Assembly (NCBI GenBank): GCA_045504435.1
Contig: JBEULC010000001.1
Span: forward strand, 930,001-994,000
DNA length: 64,000 bases
Direction: 5' to 3'
DNA from: JBEULC01 sp045504435
GTDB lineage: Bacteria > Pseudomonadota > Alphaproteobacteria > WRAU01 > Hepatincolaceae
Shown here: one piece after another, positions 53,405-62,789 of the stretch
Layout: each line of letters opens with the position of its first letter
Position numbering within the stretch: position 1 is the stretch's first letter
Translations under genes and position numbers: made by a program
Notes under the pieces: model-generated
What the model was told of the DNA's origin: nothing
Database searches by the model: none
Seen by the model: the letters and a program-made list of their open reading frames with translations, nothing else

Positions 53405-54074
53405 TTGTTATATTGTTCAAAAACTTCTATTTTTTCAAAGGCTTCTTTAGCCATTATATAATCTAAAGTATTTTCAGTAAAATGCCATACATGGGTAATT
53501 TAAAAATAGCGCTTTAGATTATTAAAATATATATAAGAAACTGCAGAAAAATTTGTTAATTCTATATAAACTAAGTTATCTTAATTTATTAAATTTTTAA
53601 CACTTGTTAAAAATACTTTTAAATCTATTCTATTATCTAAAACCTAATTAATAATCAAAATATCTGGATATACATAAAGTTTTAAAACTTCCATGTCTCC
53701 TGCAAACATATTAAACATTGCTTCTTCTTTAGCACCTTCGTTACAGCTTATTTCAAAAATCTTGTTCTTGTTTTTATTATATATTTTTTTATACATATTC
53801 AGAAAAGGCTGCCAAAATTGTTAAGTGGTCTTAAAAGTAAATAGACCTTTTAAAGAAACTTTAAAGTGCTCTTCTTTATTACTTACCTCTATACCCTACA
53901 ATAATCTATATTCCAGGATATAAAAATCGGCAATCTTTTATATAAAATAAGGGGTGATTCTTAAAGCGCCATAATTTATATAAATTAATATATTTATACC
54001 TAAATCAAAATCTCTAGAATAATCTTTTATTTTTCATTTAATTGGGTAAAATGATAGCAAGAATTAATAATCAT
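53395..54074 (-). pseudogene. Unrecognised gene, six Gln-position stops and one early frameshift
   Basis: ATG 54074 has AAGGAA upstream and opens MIINSCYHFTQLNEK. After a one-base frame change the frame continues through KDYSRDFDLGINILIYINYG, ALRITPYFI, stop, KIADFYILEYRLL, stop, GIEVSNKEEHFKVSLKGLFT, FKTT, stop, QFWQPFLNMYKKIYNKNKNK, IFEISCNEGAKEEAMFNMFA, YPDILIIN, stop, VLDNRIDLKVFLTSVKNLIN, stop, DNLVYIELTNFSAVSYIYFN, NLKRYF, stop, ITHVWHFTENTLDYIMAKEA. About 226 codons. The strand-helix spacing of the second half vaguely recalls a STAS-like domain, but I do not recognise the family. All stops are TAA or TAG at places where Gln would fit. Confidence 0.55.
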
Positions 54075-54215
54075 AAAATTTCCTTATATTTAATAATAAA
54101 TTAACTCCAGCTTTAGTAAAAGTCTTAATATATATACTTAATAAATGATTAATTGTTTAATTAAATCTCCTTTTAAATCCATTTTCACCAATTTATAAGA
54201 TAATTTAACCTTTAG

Positions 54216-54262
54216 AATCAAAGAAGGCTATAAGTAAAAATTACTTATAACTTTCTTTGATT
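54216..54262 (-). terminator. Long hairpin downstream of fba
   Basis: AATCAAAGAAGGCTATAAGTAA pairs with TTACTTATAACTTTCTTTGATT (22 positions with one mismatch and one G-T pair) around AAA. It lies about 100 bp past the fba stop codon. There is no strong T-tract on the minus strand, so termination or mRNA 3'-end protection are both possible. Confidence 0.5.
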
Positions 54263-54365
54263 TGTAATATTTTTAAGAAAACCACAAGCTTCTACAGGCT
54301 TCAACTGAAAAATAGCTAATATATTATTAGGTTGGAGATAAAAACGCGATCATATAAAAAATTAA

Positions 54366-55406
54366 TTATTTGCTATAAAAGCTTACCATTTCTTCTAAGG
54401 ATTTACCTTTAAATGAGCTAGCTTTATCTGCTGTATAAAGTTGCTTATATCTTTCTTCACACAATTCTTGCATAGCTTTCATCCCTAATCCTAGATATTT
54501 TCTTGGATCAAATTCCGCAGGATTAGTAAGAAATTCTTTCCTAATTACTGCTGTAAATGCCATTCTTAAATCAGTATCGATGTTAACTTTCCTTACACCA
54601 CTTTTGATCCCCTTTTGAATTTCTTCAATTGGCACTCCAAAAGTTTGAGGAATTTTACCACCAAATTCATTGATCATATATTGATATTTTTGCGGTACAG
54701 AAGATGATCCATGCATTACAATATGGGCGCCTCCTGTAGCTTTAGAAATAGCTTCAATTCTATTGATATCTAATATATCTCCTGTCGGCTGTTTAGTAAA
54801 TTTATAAGCACCATGAGAAGTTCCAATAGCTACAGCTAAAGAATCTACTCCAGTTAATTTTACAAATTCTGCAGCTTGAGCGGGATCAGTTAATAATTGC
54901 TCTTTAGTTAATACCCCTTCAGCTCCATGCCCATCTTCTTTATCGCCTTTTCCTGTTTCTAAAGATCCTAAAACCCCAAGTTCGCCTTCCACTGATACCC
55001 CCATAGCATGAGCCGCCTCCACCGTTTTTTTGGTGATTGCTACATTATAATCAAAAGAAGCAATGCTTTTACCATCAGCTTCTAATGAACCATCTATCAT
55101 CACTGAAGAGAAACCATTTTGCATGGCTGTTAAACAAGTGGAAAATGAGTTACCATGATCTTGATGTACAGAGAAAGGTACATCTTTATATTCTAAGCAG
55201 ATAGCTTCAATAATTTTTTTAATAAAATTATCTGTAGTATATTTTCTAGCACTACGGCTAAATTGTATAACAGCTGGGGAGCCAGTATTCTTCGCAGCTC
55301 TTAAAACAGCATGTACTTGCTCGATATTAGATACGTTAAATGCTGGATGAGCATAAGAGTGCTCGGCAGCGTGATCCATAAGTTGTCTTAATGATACTAA
55401 AGCCAT
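54366..55406 (-). CDS. fba: Class II fructose-bisphosphate aldolase
   Basis: A 346-residue metal-dependent aldolase that cleaves or forms fructose 1,6-bisphosphate. Motifs: AHPAFNVSNIEQVHAVLRAA, VPFSVHQDHGNSFSTCLTAM (Asp and His metal ligands in HQDHG), FSSVMIDGSLEADGKSIASF, VSVEGELGVLGSLETGK, LAVAIGTSHGAYKFTK and HIVMHGSSSVPQKYQYMIN. The extended Gly/Lys/Asp loop after GSLETG (KGDKEDGHGAEGVLTKEQLL) is of the Calvin-type subclass. GGGAGAACAG before the ATG. Together with eno, tpiA and pgm it indicates a working lower hexose pathway in at least one direction. Confidence 0.97.
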   Translation of the reverse strand: MALVSLRQLMDHAAEHSYAHPAFNVSNIEQVHAVLRAAKNTGSPAVIQFSRSARKYTTDNFIKKIIEAICLEYKDVPFSVHQDHGNSFSTCLTAMQNGFSSVMIDGSLEADGKSIASFDYNVAITKKTVEAAHAMGVSVEGELGVLGSLETGKGDKEDGHGAEGVLTKEQLLTDPAQAAEFVKLTGVDSLAVAIGTSHGAYKFTKQPTGDILDINRIEAISKATGGAHIVMHGSSSVPQKYQYMINEFGGKIPQTFGVPIEEIQKGIKSGVRKVNIDTDLRMAFTAVIRKEFLTNPAEFDPRKYLGLGMKAMQELCEERYKQLYTADKASSFKGKSLEEMVSFYSK

Positions 55407-55479
55407 TAACTGTTCTCCCTAAGTTATTTTTATATTTAAAGTTATATGTAATATAACATAAAGCTAAGGATAATTCTAT

Positions 55480-56535
55480 TTAAATATTAGCCGCTTTCTT
55501 GGGCTTAAAAATGAACTTTTTCTGAATAAAAAAGTTCATAAAAAATAATCCAAGTTCAATGAAAAACTTAGAAATTAACACAGGAAAATTAAATTTTATA
55601 GTAGCAACGTACAATAAGCCATAAGAAACGCTAATAGAAAAAACCGCTAATAATAAATATTTAAAAAATAGCTTTGATCCCCCTTGATGATTATAAAAGA
55701 CCATTTTTCGATTAAGCGTATAATTAAAGAGCATAGAAGCACCACGTGCTAAGTAATTAGCGGCTGCTAAACTTCCGGTAAACCTAAAAATTATAGCAAA
55801 TAAAATATAATCTAATAAAAAAGATGAAATAGCACTAAAAGCAAATTTTGCTAATAATATATAGATTTTTACGGAATCAATAAAAGGGCGAAAGCTGGAT
55901 AAACGATTATTATCTATATAAATGGTTTCAATAGGAATTTCCACAAATTCTATTTCCATTTTCTTAGTAGCAATAAGCATGTTCATTTCATACTCATATT
56001 TATCTCCTGGAATATGAGTAAAAGATTCAATGTAGGCCGTGGGAATCCCTCTAAGCCCTGTTTGCGTGTCCCTAATAGTAAGCCTGGTTAGTCCGGAAAA
56101 AACTAAGCGGGTGATACCATTACCAATTTTACTTCTTAAAGGCACATTCTTATCAAAGCTTCTAGCCCCTAAGACTAATAAATTGGGATTATAATAAAGA
56201 TTTTTAATAATATTAAAAATATCATTAGGAGAATGTTGGCCATCTGCATCTGCGGTTACTAAACCTTTAGAATTTTTTTGAGAAAATTCCGAGCTCCTTA
56301 AAAAATATTCCATTCCTGTTTTTAAAGCTTTCCCTTTACCTTTATTTTGATCATGCTCAAGAAGATGACAATAAGAAAAAGATTTAATTTGATTAAAAAT
56401 ATAATTATATTCAGGCCCTCCCCCATCTCTTACAATGATAAAAGATTCTACGCCTAAATTTTTTAAATCCAGAATCAATTTAATTAATTTTGTATCTGGC
56501 TTATAGGCCGGGATCAAAACGGGAATATTATACAT
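55480..56535 (-). CDS. Bifunctional glycosyltransferase family 2 / GtrA-family membrane protein
   Basis: A 351-residue fusion. Residues 1-225 form a GT2 domain: VLIPAYKPDTKLIKLI, FIIVRDGGGPEYNYIFN, EHDQNKGKGKALKTGMEYFL, VTADADGQHSPNDIFNIIKN (DAD metal motif), and RDTQTGLRGIPTAYIESF with IPIETIYIDNNRLSSFRPFI, as in dolichol- or undecaprenol-phosphate sugar transferases. Residues 230-345 form a GtrA domain of four helices (AISSFLLDYILFAIIFRFTG, NYLARGASMLFNYTLNRKMV). It probably builds a polyprenol-linked sugar at the inner membrane and helps flip it for cell-surface glycan assembly. It lies next to pgm and galU, which supply sugar nucleotides. Confidence 0.88.
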   Translation of the reverse strand: MYNIPVLIPAYKPDTKLIKLILDLKNLGVESFIIVRDGGGPEYNYIFNQIKSFSYCHLLEHDQNKGKGKALKTGMEYFLRSSEFSQKNSKGLVTADADGQHSPNDIFNIIKNLYYNPNLLVLGARSFDKNVPLRSKIGNGITRLVFSGLTRLTIRDTQTGLRGIPTAYIESFTHIPGDKYEYEMNMLIATKKMEIEFVEIPIETIYIDNNRLSSFRPFIDSVKIYILLAKFAFSAISSFLLDYILFAIIFRFTGSLAAANYLARGASMLFNYTLNRKMVFYNHQGGSKLFFKYLLLAVFSISVSYGLLYVATIKFNFPVLISKFFIELGLFFMNFFIQKKFIFKPKKAANI

Positions 56536-56818
56536 TATATACCTATATTATCTATTATTTATGTTTCTACCCTAAAGATATTCTTATGTAAAGGCCAAGG
56601 CATTTAAAGAATAGTAAATTTTTATAAATAGATACATTAACTATAAAGAAGGTATCTTATAATTTAAATCCTAGCTGAAAGCTACAATTAATAAATATAT
56701 TGTTAGAGCTATATTTATTAAACCTAAATTATATATTACTAAATTAATTATAAAAATCTATATTTATTTCCTTAAATACCCCTTTAGTTAATCAAGAAAA
56801 TCCTATATTTAGTAAAGA

Positions 56819-58462
56819 TTAAATTACTGAATCAGGAACAAAATTCGGTATATCAATAATTTTATAAGTATTTTCTATTAAGGATTTTAAATAAACTGTT
56901 TTATTATAATCAATCTTATTTTGATCTAAACAGTGTTCACTTAAATATAAACGTACAATTTTTCCCCCAGTTCCTGTGCCTGAAGTTCTTAGCACCAATT
57001 GTGCATTATTGTTAAAATTTATTACTAAATCTTTAGTAAGTATTAAATTATTTTCTACAGGATCGGTATAAGAAAATTCATTAAAGCTTTTAATAAAATA
57101 TCTGGAGGTAGAAATTGCGTTTATTTTAGAGTTAGTACTTTTTATGCCTATTGTAGCGCTGCTTTGAAGATTATTGTAAATAGCTTGAACTTTTTCATCA
57201 TTAAGATTTGTAAAATCCTTACGCATAAAAAATACCCTACCATATTTAGTCCATAAAATTTTTAAAAGCTCATCTAAACTTTTATTGGTTTTAGCAATAA
57301 TAGATAGCCAAAAAAGAATCGCCCATAAACCATCTTTTTCTCTTAAATGATTTGAGCTTGTACCAAAACTTTCTTCACCACAAAATGTAATTTTTTTCGC
57401 TTCTAATAAGTTAGAAAAATATTTCCATCCTGTGGGTACTACATAGCAATTAAGTCCTAAATCCTGGGCTACTAAATCCACAGCATTAGAAGTAGCCTTT
57501 GATCTGCCTACTCCATAAATTTGATCTTTATAATAATTAAAAAGATGACTATATTGTAAAATTACCGCTAAGCTATCAGAGGGTTCTAAAAAATTATTTT
57601 GGCTAAAGATAAAATTTCTATCCCCATCAGCATCACAAGAGCAGCCCAAATTAATTTGTGGATTGTTTCTTACGCTTTTAATAAAATTAAGGCTTGTAGA
57701 AGGACTAGGGTCAGGAATTAGACCGCCAAAATCTTCTTGAGATATATGGTTGATTAAAAATTCGTTGCTTAATCCTAAGCGATTAGAAAAAATTTCTTTA
57801 GCATAATTACCTGTTACTCCATTTAAACCATCATACATTAGCTTAAAATTTTTCTTATGGAATAAATCATATATTTCATTAAAATCAAATATTTCTTCCA
57901 TCATATTGGCATAATCAGCAATAGGATCAATAATTTTAATCTGGGTTCCTAAAATAGTTTGTTCTGTTTCTTTAGTACAATCTAAATTAAAATTTTCTAA
58001 AGTTTTATATTTACTAATTGTTTGTGAAACTTTATAAATGTTATCAGTAAAAAATGAACTAAGAGGAGCGCCTTTATTATCATTAATTTTTATGCCAAAA
58101 TCACCATAAATTCCTCCTGGATTATGGCTAGCAGATAAAATAAAGCCAAAATCGAGTTTATATTTTCTAATAATATTAGAGGCACTAGGTGTAGATAATA
58201 AAGCATTTTTAGCTATTAAAATTTGCTTTGCCCCATTGGCTATCCCTATACTTACAATAATATTTAGGGCTTGTTTAGTATAGTATCTACCATCTCCTCC
58301 AATTACAAAAGTTTTATCCTTAACTTTCATTACTTCCATGGCGGCTTGAGCATAATTAGCAGTGTAATGAGGTTGTAAAAATATGGAGGTTTTTTTCCTT
58401 AACCCAGAAGTCCCGGGATTTTGATCTGCAAAAGTCACAGAATTTATGGTTGCAATTTCCAT
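56819..58462 (-). CDS. pgm: Phosphoglucomutase (alpha-D-glucose type)
   Basis: A 547-residue enzyme interconverting glucose 6-phosphate and glucose 1-phosphate. Motifs: GTSGLRKKTSIFLQPHYTAN, the phosphoserine loop ILSASHNPGGIYGDFGIKIN (Ser in SASHNPGG), the metal loop SCDADGDRNFIF, the sugar-binding CGEESFGTSSNHLREKDGLW, and the phosphate-binding tail LVLRTSGTGTGGKIVRLYL. It is of the long eukaryote/enterobacterial PGM type. It follows galU by 21 bp; the pair converts glucose 6-phosphate to UDP-glucose. Confidence 0.95.
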   Translation of the reverse strand: MEIATINSVTFADQNPGTSGLRKKTSIFLQPHYTANYAQAAMEVMKVKDKTFVIGGDGRYYTKQALNIIVSIGIANGAKQILIAKNALLSTPSASNIIRKYKLDFGFILSASHNPGGIYGDFGIKINDNKGAPLSSFFTDNIYKVSQTISKYKTLENFNLDCTKETEQTILGTQIKIIDPIADYANMMEEIFDFNEIYDLFHKKNFKLMYDGLNGVTGNYAKEIFSNRLGLSNEFLINHISQEDFGGLIPDPSPSTSLNFIKSVRNNPQINLGCSCDADGDRNFIFSQNNFLEPSDSLAVILQYSHLFNYYKDQIYGVGRSKATSNAVDLVAQDLGLNCYVVPTGWKYFSNLLEAKKITFCGEESFGTSSNHLREKDGLWAILFWLSIIAKTNKSLDELLKILWTKYGRVFFMRKDFTNLNDEKVQAIYNNLQSSATIGIKSTNSKINAISTSRYFIKSFNEFSYTDPVENNLILTKDLVINFNNNAQLVLRTSGTGTGGKIVRLYLSEHCLDQNKIDYNKTVYLKSLIENTYKIIDIPNFVPDSVI

Positions 58463-58483
58463 TCTTATATCTTATTTAAAATT

Positions 58484-59374
58484 TTAATTAATTTTATTTG
58501 ATAAAAATTGCTTTAGTCTTTGATTATGTTTAGGATCATTTAAAGCTACCTCAATAGAGGCTTCCAATAAACCTATTGGGTTACCACAATCATATCTTTC
58601 GCCTTCATAAATGTAACCGTAAGAATTATGGCTACTTAAAACGTTATCTATAGCATCTGTTAATTGGATCTCCCCACCACTACCCTTTTCTTCTTTACTT
58701 AAGTGAGAAAAAATACTTGGCTGTAAAATGTACCGACCAATGATAGCAATTTGCGAAGGAGCTTCTTCTGCTTTAGGTTTTTCTACCAGGGATTTTAGTT
58801 TTACTATATTATTATTGATCTTATTATCTCCAATATTAAATATCCCATAAGAAGAAACATTTACTAAAGGTATTTCTTTTCCTGCTAAAATTATTTCCGC
58901 ATCACTATTATTGTAAAGATTAATCATTTCCTTTAAACAGCTAGGGGAAGATTTTAAAAACTCATCAGGTAAAAGTACTGCAAAAGGCTCACAATTCAGC
59001 AAAGCTTGAGCGCACCACACCGCATGCCCTAACCCTAACGGCCTTTGTTGCCTAGTAAAAAAAGATTTGCCAGGCTTAGGTATACCTTGGGTGATCATTT
59101 CTTTAAAATCTTCTTTATTATTATTAATTAGATGTTGTTCAAGCTCATAAGAAATATCAAAATGATCTTCGATAATCCCTTTTCCTCGCCCAGTAACAAA
59201 AATAAACTCTTCTATACCAGCCTCTATAGCTTCTTCAACGGCATAATGAATTACCGATTTATTAAAAATCGGTAACATTTCTTTAGGTAAAACTTTAGTA
59301 GCTGGTAAAAATCTGGTACCTAGCCCTGCCACAGGAAATACGGCTTTTTTTATTTTTTGCTTATTTACTTTCAT
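58484..59374 (-). CDS. galU: UTP-glucose-1-phosphate uridylyltransferase
   Basis: A 296-residue nucleotidyltransferase producing UDP-glucose. Motifs: KAVFPVAGLGTRFLPATKVL with PKEMLPIFNKSVIHYAVEEA, EEFIFVTGRGKGIIEDHFDI, the sugar-binding region QRPLGLGHAVWCAQALLNCE, FAVLLPDEFL, YGIFNIGDN, SLVEKPKAEEAPSQIAIIGR and EIQLTDAIDNVL. Its start codon lies 14 bp inside the end of pepN, implying translational coupling, and pgm follows 21 bp after. Confidence 0.97.
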   Translation of the reverse strand: MKVNKQKIKKAVFPVAGLGTRFLPATKVLPKEMLPIFNKSVIHYAVEEAIEAGIEEFIFVTGRGKGIIEDHFDISYELEQHLINNNKEDFKEMITQGIPKPGKSFFTRQQRPLGLGHAVWCAQALLNCEPFAVLLPDEFLKSSPSCLKEMINLYNNSDAEIILAGKEIPLVNVSSYGIFNIGDNKINNNIVKLKSLVEKPKAEEAPSQIAIIGRYILQPSIFSHLSKEEKGSGGEIQLTDAIDNVLSSHNSYGYIYEGERYDCGNPIGLLEASIEVALNDPKHNQRLKQFLSNKIN

Positions 59375-62030
59375 AATTACCTTTTTTAGTATTAATTTTT
59401 TCTAATATTTCATACAATCCTTTAGAAATTTCGGCCTTTTGTAAAATATTATTAATGCTTTTCTGCATTAATTGTTGCCTATGAGCAGTATGTAGGTTGA
59501 TTTTAGCAAAAGCCTTGGTTAAGCCCGCTGCTATACTGGGATTTATAGGATCAATCAGCAAAATACTTTCTTCTAAAAAATTATAGCCTGATCCATCTTC
59601 TTTATGAAAAGACAATAAATTATTAGCAAAACCACCAATTAACGATCTAACTTTATTAGGATTAGTATAGGCAAAACTATCAAGCTTAATGATCTCTTTA
59701 ACCTTTTCTAAAGTTTTATTATCAATAGAAGTAGCTTGTAAAACCAGCCATTTAATTAAGACCGTAGGATAATCTTTATATTGATTATAAAAATCATTAA
59801 ATAATTTCTCGCGTTCTGGTAGCATGATAAAATCTCTAACCGCTACCAATGCACCTATTCTTTTAGTCATAGATTTAGTAGAATTATAATAATTAACTAA
59901 AAGATCCCGATGTTTTTCCTTATTAGTTCTAATTAAATAATAAAGAGCAATGTTTTTAAGAGCCCGATTACCTATCATTGTAGCAGAAAATTCTGTTTCA
60001 TCATCTTTCATATTATTATAAATATCTTCAAATATACTCTCATAATTATTAGCAATTGCTGTTTCTAATAATTTTATAACTTGATAGAGATTTTCTATAG
60101 GAAAATCCTTAATAAAGCTAGATTCTAAAGAGGTTAAAGTAGGCAGTTTTAACAGCGCAGCAGTTAGCTGGATATTTTGCTTATAGTTTTTTAAGATATA
60201 TTCATGCACCCCGATCACATGATTGATTTCTTGATTACTTAAGCTAATATTAAGATTTAACTTATTTACCATTTGTAAAATATGATTTTTTAAATATGTT
60301 TGTAAAGATTCAAATCTTATAAAGCCATCATCATCATATTTAATTAGATCAATTAGATCTTTATCATCTTGAGCAAATTTTAAAATTATAGGAGCAGAAA
60401 ATCCTCTATTAATCGATAAAATAGGTTTTTCCTCTACGTTATTAAAAGTAAAAGATTCACTATCTTTTTCTAAAATAACTATATTTTCTTCCTCAGTATT
60501 TTCAGGAGAGTAATTACTGTAAAATGTAGGAGCTAATTTAATTTTTTCGCCATTGCTTTTAAATAGCGCTACTTTTAGGGGTAAAACTAAAGGATGCTTT
60601 TGATAACAATCAAAGGTGGGTAAGGTGGTTTGGGTTAAGGCCAGGGTAAAGCTTTTATGTGCTTCATCATAATTAGCTTTTACATCTAAAACAGGGGTAC
60701 CTGATTGGAAATACCATTTTTGAAAATTTAATAATGAAATTCCACTGGCTTGTTCCATAGACCATATAAAATTTTCACAAGTTACTGCTTGTCCATCGAA
60801 ATTTTCAAAATATACGGCAATTCCTTTTTTAAAATTAGTCTCGCCAATTAAAGTTCTAATCATTCTTATTACCTCAGATCCTTTTTCATAAACTGTGGAG
60901 GTATAAAAATTATTCATTTCAATATAGCTTAAAGGTCTTATAGGGTGAGACAAAGGTGAAGCATCTTCTGGAAACTGAGCATTACGCAAAGCTTCTACAT
61001 CTCCTATTCTTACCATATCATTATCATGTAGATCTGCAGAAAAAGTTTGATCTCTAAATACTGTTAAACCTTCCTTTAAAGTTAACTGAAACCAATCTCT
61101 ACAAGTAATTCTATTCCCTGTAAAATTATGAAAATATTCATGCGCCACAATTGCTTCTATATTAAAGTAATCCGTATCTGTAGCAATAGTTGGATCAGCT
61201 AAAACATATAATTCATTAAAAATATTTAAGCTCTTGTTTTCCATGGCACCAAAATTAAAATCACTTACTGCCACTATAGAAAAAATATCTAGCTCATATT
61301 CTAAATTATAGGTATCTTCATCCCATTTCATGGCACGTTTAAGGCTTTCTAAGGCAAATACTGCTTGATTTTTTTTGCCTTCTTCTACAAATACATTAAG
61401 ATCAATGCTACGTTGTGATTTAGTAAAAAACTTGTCGCTATAAACATCAAAATTGCCCGCAACAAAAGCAAATAAATAAGAAGGTTTAGGACAAATATCT
61501 ATAAATGTACAAGTTCTTAAATCTTCCTCAATCTTATCACTGCTTAAGTTACCGTTTGATAATATAGTGGAGTATTGATTAATATTAGCAGTAATAGAAA
61601 CCTGCCATAAAGACATAACATCTGGTCTATCAATAAACCAAGTAATTCTACGAAAGCCTTGAGGTTCACACTGGCTACAAAGGCAATTAGCAGATTTATA
61701 AATTCCCATTAATTTGGTATTATTATAAGGATCAATTTCTACCACTGTTTGCAAAATAAAATCCTGGGGCACCGCAAAAATTTTAAGTAGATTGTCTGCT
61801 ATACTAAAATCCTTAGCTTCTAATAACTCATCATTTAATTTTATGGAAATAGTTTTTAAATCCTCCCCATTTAAAATTAGATCTTTAGCAACTTCAAGAT
61901 TCTTAGTTATTTTTAATGTAGAAGTTACAATAATTTTATCTTCTAAAATTTTAAAATACAAATTAGTTTCTTTAATCAAAAAATCAGGAACTTTATAGTC
62001 TCTTAAAAAAATTGGCTGTTTATCGTTCAT
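59361..62030 (-). CDS. pepN: Aminopeptidase N (M1 metallopeptidase)
   Basis: An 889-residue zinc aminopeptidase that trims N-terminal residues from peptides. The N-terminal saddle domain has YKSANCLCSQCEPQGFRRIT. The active site has the exopeptidase motif NFGAMENKSLNIFNELYVL, zinc motif IVAHEYFHNFTGNRITCRDW with the downstream Glu in QLTLKEGLTVFRDQTFSADL, and the catalytic Tyr region in NNFYTSTVYEKGSEVIRMIR. The long helical C-terminus (about 540-880) completes the PepN type. Length fits E. coli PepN (870). In an amino-acid-scavenging intracellular bacterium it would recycle imported or internal peptides. It overlaps galU by 14 bp. Confidence 0.97.
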   Translation of the reverse strand: MNDKQPIFLRDYKVPDFLIKETNLYFKILEDKIIVTSTLKITKNLEVAKDLILNGEDLKTISIKLNDELLEAKDFSIADNLLKIFAVPQDFILQTVVEIDPYNNTKLMGIYKSANCLCSQCEPQGFRRITWFIDRPDVMSLWQVSITANINQYSTILSNGNLSSDKIEEDLRTCTFIDICPKPSYLFAFVAGNFDVYSDKFFTKSQRSIDLNVFVEEGKKNQAVFALESLKRAMKWDEDTYNLEYELDIFSIVAVSDFNFGAMENKSLNIFNELYVLADPTIATDTDYFNIEAIVAHEYFHNFTGNRITCRDWFQLTLKEGLTVFRDQTFSADLHDNDMVRIGDVEALRNAQFPEDASPLSHPIRPLSYIEMNNFYTSTVYEKGSEVIRMIRTLIGETNFKKGIAVYFENFDGQAVTCENFIWSMEQASGISLLNFQKWYFQSGTPVLDVKANYDEAHKSFTLALTQTTLPTFDCYQKHPLVLPLKVALFKSNGEKIKLAPTFYSNYSPENTEEENIVILEKDSESFTFNNVEEKPILSINRGFSAPIILKFAQDDKDLIDLIKYDDDGFIRFESLQTYLKNHILQMVNKLNLNISLSNQEINHVIGVHEYILKNYKQNIQLTAALLKLPTLTSLESSFIKDFPIENLYQVIKLLETAIANNYESIFEDIYNNMKDDETEFSATMIGNRALKNIALYYLIRTNKEKHRDLLVNYYNSTKSMTKRIGALVAVRDFIMLPEREKLFNDFYNQYKDYPTVLIKWLVLQATSIDNKTLEKVKEIIKLDSFAYTNPNKVRSLIGGFANNLLSFHKEDGSGYNFLEESILLIDPINPSIAAGLTKAFAKINLHTAHRQQLMQKSINNILQKAEISKGLYEILEKINTKKGNYESK

Positions 62031-62071
62031 TTATTTAAAACCTTTATATTTTATCTTTAAAAATCGCAAAA

Positions 62072-62320
62072 CTATAATTTATGAATCATATTATATTTTT
62101 GTAATAGCTCTTCTGGTGTGTTATTAATTTCTAAATTTTTTATTATAGAATCAGCCGGGCAAACTGCTACACATTGGGCTTCATCATATGCTCCTATGCA
62201 CTCTGTACATAAATCAGGATCTATAATAAATATTTCATCCCCTTGAGTAATCGCATTATTGGGGCATTCGGGCTCACAAGCTGAGCAGTTCGTACAATCT
62301 GTAGTTATCTTTAAAACCAT
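62072..62320 (-). CDS. Ferredoxin, 2[4Fe-4S] YfhL/Alvin type
   Basis: An 82-residue electron carrier. Cluster 1 is bound by Cys9, 12, 15 and 19 (CTNCSACEPECP). Cluster 2 is bound by Cys38, 41, 50 and 54, with the characteristic eight-residue spacing C-x2-C-x8-C-x3-C (CTECIGAYDEAQCVAVCP). This spacing is the hallmark of the Allochromatium/YfhL subgroup, which has very low redox potential. The C-terminal helix is IIKNLEINNTPEELLQKYNM. It lies 41 bp upstream of pepN on the same strand. Its partner protein is not in the window. Confidence 0.93.
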   Translation of the reverse strand: MVLKITTDCTNCSACEPECPNNAITQGDEIFIIDPDLCTECIGAYDEAQCVAVCPADSIIKNLEINNTPEELLQKYNMIHKL

Positions 62321-62401
62321 GTTTTATTAAAACCTTAAAATGTAATTACTTTTTTTATTTTTTCAAAGAGTAGTTTGCTTTTTATTTAATAATCTGGATT
62401 T

Positions 62402-62764
62402 TTATACGCAGCTATAGATATAAACCACAGGTGCGGCTAAATAACAAGAGGTAAAAAATCTTCTTTTTATAAAGTCTTGCTTTTTACCTAAATTAGCACA
62501 TTTTAAACCTGCTTCATAATTAACATCACTTCTTTTGGCGAAAAGCTCACCACATAAAGTAAAATAAGGATCTAAAGGAGGATCTTTTAAAAAATATAAA
62601 GAATTACTATTATATTTATTAGGGTTATAAATTGCTGACCCTCCGCAATTATATAAAAAGATCATAAAAACCGTTATAATAAATCCTTTTAAGTAAATGT
62701 TTTTTCTTAAAAATATTTTAATACCCTTTAATAATTTTATAAATTTAATCTTTAATCCGCTCAT
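62402..62764 (-). CDS. Putative lipoprotein, unrecognised
   Basis: A predicted 120-residue protein if the start is ATG 62764 (MSGLKIKFIKLLKGIKIFLR). A hydrophobic segment (GFIITVFMIFLYNCGG) ends in LYNC-GG, a plausible lipobox, followed by an extracytoplasmic part SAIYNPNKYNSNSLYFLKDP with four more cysteines (one near ANLG, one in TSCYL, one at the C-terminus). The frame stays open upstream to 62893, but that part overlaps the previous gene. I do not recognise the family. It is the third of three small membrane-associated genes on this strand. Confidence 0.45.
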   Translation of the reverse strand: MSGLKIKFIKLLKGIKIFLRKNIYLKGFIITVFMIFLYNCGGSAIYNPNKYNSNSLYFLKDPPLDPYFTLCGELFAKRSDVNYEAGLKCANLGKKQDFIKRRFFTSCYLAAPVVYIYSCV

Positions 62765-62789
62765 TACTTTGAAGCCTGATTTTTTAAAG

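Noticed and set aside
4817..54074. A reassigned genetic code (TAA/TAG read as Gln, as in ciliates) explaining the internal stops
   Set aside because: Many intact genes here end in TAA or TAG at the expected protein end, some relics also contain TGA and frameshifts, and the stops never occur inside housekeeping genes. Decay by transitions explains the pattern more simply.
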